DNA from: CAYXUW01 sp964468375
GTDB lineage: Bacteria; Planctomycetota; Phycisphaerae; Sedimentisphaerales; Anaerobacaceae
Direction of reading: 5' to 3'
DNA: 10,545 nt
NCBI GenBank assembly: GCA_964468375.1
Contig: CAYXUW010000082.1
Coordinates: 1-10,545 of the forward strand
In this document: positions 5,367 to 10,545 of the stretch, one piece after another
How the letters are laid out: every line of letters starts with the position of its first letter
Position numbering within the stretch: the stretch's first letter is position 1
Notes under the pieces: model-generated
Told to the model about the DNA's origin: nothing
Database searches by the model: none
The model's input: the letters and a program-made list of their open reading frames with translations, nothing else
Made by a program: the position numbers and the translations under genes

Positions 5367-7667
5367 TCAAAACAGCCTGCCCACGGAAAAACTGAAAACC
5401 TGAGTATCGTCATCACCGTCTTTCATCACAGGAGTGGCAAGCTCAAGTCTCATCGGAACAGGGCCAAACCACTGTGGCACCAATATCTGCAGACCTGTTC
5501 CCACCGCTACACGATATCCTCCGGAATCGATTACACCGCTGTCTACGAAAAACAATAACGCAAATGTCTCGCTCTGCAAAGGCACAGTCGCCTCGGCACT
5601 GGCCAGAAATATCCAGTCACTGCCCACAGGGTCATCGTCCGCTCCGCTTCGGGTGCTCACGCCTCGATAATCGAAACCTCGGATGCCGTAAGTGCCGGTG
5701 CCGCCCGCATAAAACTTTTCGAAAGGAGGCACATCACCTACCGCCGCCGCCCCGAGAAATTTAGTCGCAAGAACCGTTTTCCGCCCATCCAAATCCTCAC
5801 GAAGCACACGATACCGCCTGTAAACACCGCTCAATATCCCAAAAGTGTGGTCGCCGGCGACCTGTTCATAACTGACGCCGAAATTACTGCCTCTGCTCGG
5901 ATTAAACTTGTCATCGGTACGATCCCTTCCGGCGCTGAAGGCGACTCCCATAAGAACATTATCCCCCTTAACAGAAGTAATTTCCTTCGGTGCATCGGAA
6001 TCCACACTGTCAACCTTGACATTTTCCACTCTAAGGCCGACACCACGGCGCCAGCCGCTTTTGTACCGCTTCTCAAGACCTATGTATCCCTTCAGCCGGC
6101 TTTCATCGTAGCATTCTCTACCCCTCATCCAGCTCGAACTGACAACATCGAGAGAAATAGGTCTGTTATACAGGTACGGCTCTCTGAAACTGATAAGGTA
6201 TTCGCTGACTTCCGTCCCCGGCTGTACGGTAATTCTCAAACTTTGACCGGCGCCCTTGAACGCCCGACCGGTGATAAACTCACTAAAACTCTCCGGCCAG
6301 TCGCGGATGTCGAAATTTCTCTGCTCAAAAACCAACTGGCCGATAAATCCGCTGTCGCTTGTTACGCCGGCGCCCAGCATTATCATACCGGTTTTGCCTT
6401 CGATAATACTTACTTCGGCGTCCCGCTGGCCTGCCTCCTTGCCGCTCGGCACAATAGCAGCTGACTCAGCCAGCACGGTGTTGCGTATCTCTTTCTCCAA
6501 AGAACCGGTGCCGTCACCGCGAGCCAAATCAATGTTATACCACTTACCCGGCTGAAAATCATATTCGTCAAGCACCCGACGCACGACCTTGTCTTGTGTT
6601 TGCTCGTTGCCGGTTATTTTAATTCGGCCGATTCGAAAACGTTCTCCTTCCGTTATCTCGAATTCGGCATCGACTCTGCTTGCGGAAATAAACCTGACAT
6701 TCCGCTCAACCTCAACATCAATAAAGCCGTTCTCGCGATAAAGTTTAAGCAGATGGTCAACATCCGAAGAAGCCCTCTGCTCACTGTAAATTTGCCCTTC
6801 TTCTAATTTCAGCCCCGCCCGCAGCTTTTCTGCGGTAAAGTGCTCGTTGCCCTTGATAATAACACTATTAACTACGTAGGCAACACCCTCATCGATTACA
6901 AAAGTGATGCGAATTTTGCTTTTGTCTTCAGTAAACTCCCTTTGGGCTTTTATTTCAACATCCAAAAAGCCCTTTTTGTAGTAGAGATTTTGCAGCTTTA
7001 CAATATCATCGTTTATCTTCTCTTCGGTATAATAACCGGGCCAAAAAAACCATTTCGTTTTCTTTGTCCCTATGGTCTTTTTAAGCAGCTTGGTTTTCAA
7101 AGCTTTGTTGCCTACGAATTTCACCGCTGCTATCTTAGTCCTCGACCCTTCATAAATATTATAAACCACGTTTCCGGACGATAATTTTTCGCTATCCAAC
7201 CCCACTTCGGCAAAAGCAAATCCTTTCTTCCGGTAATGCTCTGCGATGGCCGCTCTTCCGACCTCAGCCATAGCCGGTTCGAGATAATCGCCTTTTTTAA
7301 AGTCCAGTTTGCGTCTCAGAGTCTTGCTTTTATATTTATGGTTACCCGTAAAAACAATTGACCTGACGATGTTTCTTTCAACGACAACAAAGGTCAGCTT
7401 AATCTCTTCATCAACAACCGTTGTATTGTAATAACTGTATTCGACCCCTGGCAGTTCGGCTATGCGTTTGGCGTCTTCGGCGGCGGTCGAAGGATTGAAT
7501 ACCTGGCCGACTCTGCTGCGAACCCTTGACAAAACCTCCTCGCTGCTGATACTGACATTGCCTGCGATGCTGATACTGCCTATAGGCAGCCGTTCATCGG
7601 CGGCGAAAACAGAACCCGCAAGCAGCAGACAGCAAAGGATAAATAGTGAATTGTAATACCGTTTCAT
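5367..7667 (-). CDS. bamA: Outer membrane protein assembly factor BamA
   Basis: This 766-residue protein is the Omp85-family core of the machine that folds beta-barrel proteins into the outer membrane. A signal peptide (residues 1-22, ending VFA before ADERL) directs export. Five POTRA domains follow at about 26-97, 98-174, 175-262, 263-342 and 343-425, several with the GN turn typical of the fold (AGN, TGN, VGN, KGN, TGN). The C-terminal barrel (about 426-766) contains the conserved loop-6 motif IRGF at 662-665 within GIRGFDYRGV. It ends in SFSVGRLF, with the terminal Phe used in barrel recognition. ATG at 7667 is preceded by AAAGGAAG. It sits 25 bases after dnaB and 39 before ompH. The order bamA-ompH-lpxD-fabZ-lpxA is the common one in diderm bacteria. 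The barrel resembles planctomycete BamA proteins, which is a judgement from memory. Confidence 0.97.
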   Translation of the reverse strand: MKRYYNSLFILCCLLLAGSVFAADERLPIGSISIAGNVSISSEEVLSRVRSRVGQVFNPSTAAEDAKRIAELPGVEYSYYNTTVVDEEIKLTFVVVERNIVRSIVFTGNHKYKSKTLRRKLDFKKGDYLEPAMAEVGRAAIAEHYRKKGFAFAEVGLDSEKLSSGNVVYNIYEGSRTKIAAVKFVGNKALKTKLLKKTIGTKKTKWFFWPGYYTEEKINDDIVKLQNLYYKKGFLDVEIKAQREFTEDKSKIRITFVIDEGVAYVVNSVIIKGNEHFTAEKLRAGLKLEEGQIYSEQRASSDVDHLLKLYRENGFIDVEVERNVRFISASRVDAEFEITEGERFRIGRIKITGNEQTQDKVVRRVLDEYDFQPGKWYNIDLARGDGTGSLEKEIRNTVLAESAAIVPSGKEAGQRDAEVSIIEGKTGMIMLGAGVTSDSGFIGQLVFEQRNFDIRDWPESFSEFITGRAFKGAGQSLRITVQPGTEVSEYLISFREPYLYNRPISLDVVSSSWMRGRECYDESRLKGYIGLEKRYKSGWRRGVGLRVENVKVDSVDSDAPKEITSVKGDNVLMGVAFSAGRDRTDDKFNPSRGSNFGVSYEQVAGDHTFGILSGVYRRYRVLREDLDGRKTVLATKFLGAAAVGDVPPFEKFYAGGTGTYGIRGFDYRGVSTRSGADDDPVGSDWIFLASAEATVPLQSETFALLFFVDSGVIDSGGYRVAVGTGLQILVPQWFGPVPMRLELATPVMKDGDDDTQVFSFSVGRLF

Positions 7668-7692
7668 TGCTTCCTTTCAATAATCAGTTTTC

Positions 7693-9153
7693 CTAAAATG
7701 GCACCCCTCCGTCGCCCTCTTCGGCGGCGGACGCATAAGACACATTCTCGAATCGTGTAAATTTTTCCCTGAACACAAGCTCGACATTTCCCGTCGGGCC
7801 GTTGCGCTGCTTCGCTATTATCAGTTCGGCCTTGTTGTCGGCCTCGTAGTCTCTCTCGCCGCGATGATAATAATCTTCACGGTGCAGCAGCATAACAACG
7901 TCGGCGTCCTGCTCGATACTGCCGCTCTCACGCAAATCGCTCATCCTCGGACGATGACCTTCCCTGCCCTCCGGCGAACGGTTCAGCTGGCTCAAAACCA
8001 CAACAGGTATGTTTAATTCCCGCGCCAACGCCTTCAGGTATCTCGATATTGTCGTAATTTCCTGCTGGCGGGATTCGACTCTGCTTGATCCCAAATGCAT
8101 CAACTGAAGATAATCCAGCATAATACACCGGATATCTCGCTGGCTTTTCAATCTCCTCGCCTTAGCCCGCAGCTCCAGCGGCGTCAGCGACGAAGTGTCA
8201 TCAATATAAATCGGTGCCTCGCTCAATTCCCCGCAGGCCTTGACCAGTGCTTCGTAATGCTCGGTATCGAGCATCCCTTTTCTTACCTTTTGTGCGTCAA
8301 TCCCGCTTTTACTGCATAAAAACCTCTCGGCTAACTGCTGCGTGCCTGTCTCCAGTGAAAATATCGCGACCGGAACTCCTTCTATCGCCCCGATATGCTC
8401 GGCAATATTTAACGCCAAGCTCGTTTTGCCCATACTCGGCCTTCCGGCAATGATTATCATTTCTCCGTTCTGCAAACCGCAGGTCTTCTCATCGAGCTGG
8501 TAATAACCGGTCGATAAGCCCGTAACCTGATTATCTTTGCGCTTCTCTATAAGCTCGTAAGCGCGAACGACCAAGTCTTTCAATCCGGTAGCAGAGCCGC
8601 TTATATTTTTGTCGGTGACAGAAAAAATCCTGCGCTCCGCCTCGTCAAGCTTCTCGCCGGGTTCACCGTCTCCGCTGTATGCATCGTCCAAAATCTCGCC
8701 GGCTACTACGATAAGCTCTCGCAGCAGCTGCTTGTCCTTAACGATCCCCGCGTAATACATAACATTGGCCGAGGACGGCACAGAATCAAGAATCTTCGCT
8801 ATATACTCCACCCCGCCGACTTCCTCCAACTGATTGCGCTTCTCGAGCTCGTCGCGAAGAAGAACAGCATCGATAGCCTCGCCCTTATTCTTCTCGTAAA
8901 GCGTAACCAAGGCATTAAACATCATTTGATGTTCGACTCGAAAAAATGCCTCCGCCTTCAGACTCTCAATCACCTCACTGATGCACGCCGGGTCAATTAT
9001 CATCGAGCCCAGCACCGCCGCCTCCGCCGCCAGTGATTCCGGCATATGCCTCCCGGCGAGCAACTGACCCTTGCTGGCTACATTGGCAACCTCAGCCCAT
9101 CCGCCTGCTTTGCTTTTGGGCGTAATGGTTTTTTCTTTATCCATTCTCGTCAT
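7693..9153 (-). CDS. dnaB: Replicative DNA helicase DnaB
   Basis: This 486-residue hexameric helicase unwinds DNA at the replication fork. The N-terminal domain (about 36-160) begins RHMPESLAAEAAVLGSMI, the primase-interacting region, and a linker helix follows. The RecA-like domain has Walker A GRPSMGKT at 237-244, the catalytic Glu in SLETG (Glu268), Walker B IMLDYLQLM (Asp347), the sensor Gln389 in VVVLSQLNR, and the arginine-finger region KQRNGPTG (Lys448, Arg450). Relative to the common SLEMS motif this protein has SLETG, a change outside the catalytic Glu. No intein interrupts it. The last residues, EEGDGGVPF, resemble the acidic tip of SSB. ATG at 9153 is chosen because AGGAGAG lies eight bases upstream; ATG at 9144 is an alternative. 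The frame stays open to 9225 with arginine-rich sequence that is not DnaB. The start overlaps rplI by 17 bases. Confidence 0.97.
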   Translation of the reverse strand: MTRMDKEKTITPKSKAGGWAEVANVASKGQLLAGRHMPESLAAEAAVLGSMIIDPACISEVIESLKAEAFFRVEHQMMFNALVTLYEKNKGEAIDAVLLRDELEKRNQLEEVGGVEYIAKILDSVPSSANVMYYAGIVKDKQLLRELIVVAGEILDDAYSGDGEPGEKLDEAERRIFSVTDKNISGSATGLKDLVVRAYELIEKRKDNQVTGLSTGYYQLDEKTCGLQNGEMIIIAGRPSMGKTSLALNIAEHIGAIEGVPVAIFSLETGTQQLAERFLCSKSGIDAQKVRKGMLDTEHYEALVKACGELSEAPIYIDDTSSLTPLELRAKARRLKSQRDIRCIMLDYLQLMHLGSSRVESRQQEITTISRYLKALARELNIPVVVLSQLNRSPEGREGHRPRMSDLRESGSIEQDADVVMLLHREDYYHRGERDYEADNKAELIIAKQRNGPTGNVELVFREKFTRFENVSYASAAEEGDGGVPF

Positions 9154-9649
9154 CTGGCTTACTCTCCTGGCTTTCCTCGGCCCCCTCCGACGGAGCGGCC
9201 TCCTGGCCTTCAGCCACAACAACAACGTTTATCCTGGTCTTCAATTCTTTGTCGAATTTGATTGTTACGCTGTGCGTGCCCACCTGCTTTATATGCTCGC
9301 CCAGCTTAACCATCTCGTCGGCAATTGCAAAGCCCTGAGAGCGAAGATTCTCCGCTATCTCCCGCGGCCCGATTGAGCCGAACAAAACTCCCTGCTCGTT
9401 CGCCTTGCCGGCAACGACTGCTTCCGCACCCTCCACCGCCGAGGCAACCTTCTCCATCTGTTCTCGCTCCAGCTTTCGCTGCTCCGCACGCTTTGCCGCT
9501 TCCTTGGCCAGAGAACGCAAATTCCCCTCGGTCGGCACAACCGCCAATCCCTGCGGCAGCAGATAGTTCCTCGCATACCCCGTGCTTACCTCGACAACAT
9601 CGCCGAGCCAGCCGAGTTCTCTAACGTCTTCACAAAGTAAAACCTTCAT
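9137..9649 (-). CDS. rplI: 50S ribosomal protein bL9
   Basis: This 170-residue protein of the large ribosomal subunit binds 23S rRNA near the L1 stalk base and helps frame maintenance. The N-terminal domain (1-40) shows the signature LGDVVEVSTGYARNYLLPQG, rich in the conserved Gly, Tyr, Arg and Asn. A long charged helix follows at about 41-74, then the C-terminal domain at about 75-148 with GVLFGSIGPREIAE. The last 22 residues are an acidic, low-complexity tail (EGAEES, PDDENG) that makes it longer than the 149 residues of E. coli. AAGGAAA precedes the ATG at 9649. It follows rpsR after 62 bases and its 3' end contains the dnaB Shine-Dalgarno site and start, which suggests coupled translation. 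Confidence 0.97.
   Translation of the reverse strand: MKVLLCEDVRELGWLGDVVEVSTGYARNYLLPQGLAVVPTEGNLRSLAKEAAKRAEQRKLEREQMEKVASAVEGAEAVVAGKANEQGVLFGSIGPREIAENLRSQGFAIADEMVKLGEHIKQVGTHSVTIKFDKELKTRINVVVVAEGQEAAPSEGAEESQESKPDDENG
9162..9168 (-). promoter_or_regulatory. Shine-Dalgarno site selecting the dnaB start
   Basis: AGGAGAG on the minus strand lies inside the end of rplI, eight bases before ATG at 9153-9151. It is 17 bases from the next ATG at 9144, which is too far, so the 9153 start is favoured. Confidence 0.6.
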
Positions 9650-9711
9650 TTACGCTTTCCTTTTCCATTTCAGCAGACTGTTTACTTTTCGTCGCAGCAA
9701 ATTACTCGCCG

Positions 9712-9972
9712 TTAAACACTGTAAGGCAGTAGCGCCATATATCTGGCGCGTTTAATAGCCGCTTTCACTTTTCGCTGACAGCCGGCACAGTTGCCGCTGC
9801 GCTTACGAGAATATATCTTGCCGCGATGAGTTAAAAGCTTCTCGAGCGTCTCAATATCCTTGTAATCAACGTATTTCTCGCCTCTTCTGCAAAAACGGCA
9901 TTGTGTCTGCTCCCTAACACCTACATAACGTGCTCTTTTCCCGCTGTCTCTTTTATTTCTTGGTGTTGCCAT
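9712..9972 (-). CDS. rpsR: 30S ribosomal protein bS18, zinc-binding form
   Basis: This 86-residue small-subunit protein pairs with bS6 on the platform of the 30S subunit. The core segment YVDYKDIETLEKLLTHRGKI at 34-53 is the bS18 signature, followed by basic residues and the end RARYMALLPYSV. Two CxxC pairs, CRFC at 25-28 and CAGC at 62-65, can bind one zinc ion. This marks the cysteine-containing form; bacteria that face zinc shortage often keep a second, cysteine-free copy elsewhere. ATG at 9972 is the only sensible start, but no strong Shine-Dalgarno site lies at the usual distance, the nearest AAAGG being 18 bases away. It follows ssb after 32 bases and precedes rplI by 62. Confidence 0.97.
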   Translation of the reverse strand: MATPRNKRDSGKRARYVGVREQTQCRFCRRGEKYVDYKDIETLEKLLTHRGKIYSRKRSGNCAGCQRKVKAAIKRARYMALLPYSV

Positions 9973-10004
9973 CTGTTATTTGTCTGTTTGCCTTTCTTTC
10001 GAAA

Positions 10005-10430
10005 TTAAAATGGTATATCATCTGTACCCATATCATCGCCGCCGCCTTCTCCTGCCGACGGGCTGCCGCCGGTACTCTGCCCAAACCCTTCGCCGCCTGC
10101 CGGACCGCTCAGAAACTGAAAATTCTCCACCGTAACGCGGTGCTTGCTCCGCTTGGTGCCGTCCTGAGCCGTCCACGTATTAAATGTCAGCCTGCCCTCA
10201 ACAAACAGCGGCCGGCCTTTAGTCAAGTATTTGTTTATGTTCTCAGCCAGTCGCCCGAATGCCCGGCAATCCACGAAACAAGTTTCCTCTCTGTTTTCGC
10301 CGTCCTGACCCTTCCACCGACGGTTTACCGCCAAACCGAAATCAACCACCGCCGTCTGGCTCGGAGTGTAAGAAAGCTGCGGGTCACGAGTCAGGTTGCC
10401 CATAAGAAAAACTTTATTGAAATTAGCCAT
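10005..10430 (-). CDS. ssb: Single-stranded DNA-binding protein
   Basis: This 141-residue protein coats single-stranded DNA in replication, recombination and repair. An OB fold covers about residues 1-108, beginning MANFNKVFLMGNLTRDPQL and including VDFGLAVNRRW and the KGRPLFVEGRL strand. A glycine-rich linker (about 109-131) follows, then the acidic tip DDMGTDDIPF. The closing DDIPF is the docking peptide for partner proteins such as primase, helicases and repair enzymes. AAGGGG lies eight bases before ATG at 10430. It sits 20 bases after the probable rpsF, the standard rpsF-ssb-rpsR arrangement. Nothing is missing or broken. Confidence 0.97.
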   Translation of the reverse strand: MANFNKVFLMGNLTRDPQLSYTPSQTAVVDFGLAVNRRWKGQDGENREETCFVDCRAFGRLAENINKYLTKGRPLFVEGRLTFNTWTAQDGTKRSKHRVTVENFQFLSGPAGGEGFGQSTGGSPSAGEGGGDDMGTDDIPF

Positions 10431-10438
10431 CGCAAAAT

Positions 10439-10444
10439 CCCCTT
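10439..10444 (-). promoter_or_regulatory. Shine-Dalgarno site for ssb
   Basis: AAGGGG on the minus strand occupies the 20-base gap between the probable rpsF and ssb, eight bases before the ssb ATG. It supports both the ssb start and translation from a shared mRNA. Confidence 0.6.
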
Positions 10445-10450
10445 ATAAAA

Positions 10451-10545
10451 TCAGGCCTCCTGCTCAGCATCATCTTCCTTAGCCGAAACATCCTCCTGAG
10501 CTGCTGCTTCATCTTCTTTCCGCGAGGCAGAGGCCTTCTCTACAT
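10451..10545 (-). CDS. rpsF: Probable 30S ribosomal protein bS6, C-terminal acidic tail (partial at right edge)
   Basis: The last 30 codons of a minus-strand gene run off the right edge and end in TGA at 10453-10451. The translation begins VEKASASRKEDEAAAQ and ends KEDDAEQEA: charged, low in complexity, without a diagnostic motif. The assignment rests on position. In most bacteria bS6 (rpsF) stands immediately upstream of ssb and rpsR, and many bS6 proteins carry an acidic C-terminal extension (in E. coli it is glutamylated). The other two frames on this strand do not give an open gene end with this spacing. A leader element that binds bS6-bS18 would lie upstream of the gene, outside the window. 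Confidence 0.72.
   Translation of the reverse strand, partial: VEKASASRKEDEAAAQEDVSAKEDDAEQEA

Noticed and set aside
9144..9225. A longer N-terminus for DnaB starting at 9225 in the same frame.
   Set aside because: The added residues are arginine-rich and unlike DnaB, lie wholly inside rplI, and the good Shine-Dalgarno site points to 9153.
9650..9711. The 62-base spacer between rpsR and rplI as a site for a promoter or small RNA.
   Set aside because: I see only the rplI Shine-Dalgarno site; no convincing -35/-10 pair or stable hairpin is visible.
1..10545. A mobile element, CRISPR array, intein, phage or defence system.
   Set aside because: All space is filled by conserved housekeeping and envelope genes, with no terminal repeats, direct repeat arrays, integrase or transposase. 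DnaB, a common intein host, is uninterrupted.

Overview
The window holds one long run of minus-strand genes, read from the right edge to the left, and the tail of one plus-strand gene at the left edge. Every recognised protein is a conserved housekeeping or envelope protein. The gene set points to a diderm bacterium that makes lipid A. The planctomycete-like BamA, the LpxC-FabZ fusion, the anchored OmpH/Skp protein and the Gfo/Idh gene after lpxA suggest Planctomycetota, perhaps a Phycisphaerae or Sedimentisphaerales lineage. That placement is inferred from family resemblance, not from a database search.

Right part (about 9137-10545): a classic ribosomal and single-strand-binding cluster, with the probable C-terminal tail of bS6 (rpsF, cut by the window edge), then ssb, rpsR (bS18, four-cysteine zinc form) and rplI (bL9). 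Middle right (7693-9153): the replicative helicase dnaB, overlapping the end of rplI. Middle (4599-7667): bamA, the outer-membrane barrel assembly factor, and an OmpH/Skp-type periplasmic chaperone. Left (1355-4543): lpxD, an lpxC-fabZ fusion and lpxA, which carry out the early lipid A steps. Then comes a Gfo/Idh/MocA oxidoreductase (298-1311) that is a candidate GnnA-type UDP-GlcNAc 3-dehydrogenase. The plus-strand endonuclease V tail (nfi) ends at 272 and converges on it.

The minus-strand genes are separated by at most about 60 bases, and two pairs overlap (rplI/dnaB and lpxD/lpxC). I see no convincing terminator or promoter between them, so the window may be one superoperon or a chain of closely spaced operons. 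It would link translation and replication genes to outer-membrane protein and lipid A assembly. BamA and Skp handle outer-membrane proteins. LpxA, LpxC and LpxD build the acylated glucosamine precursor, and FabZ competes for the same hydroxyacyl-ACP pool.

Start codons were reassigned where Shine-Dalgarno placement allowed: lpxA starts at GTG, lpxC-fabZ at TTG, and lpxD, ompH, dnaB and the oxidoreductase start downstream of the longest open frame. I found no tRNA, rRNA, CRISPR array, insertion sequence, intein or phage gene, and no gene-free stretch longer than 62 bases. No clearly new system is present. The points most worth a second look are the putative GnnA beside lpxA, the SSB-like C-terminal tip on DnaB, the TTG start of lpxC inside lpxD, and acidic tails on several consecutive proteins.
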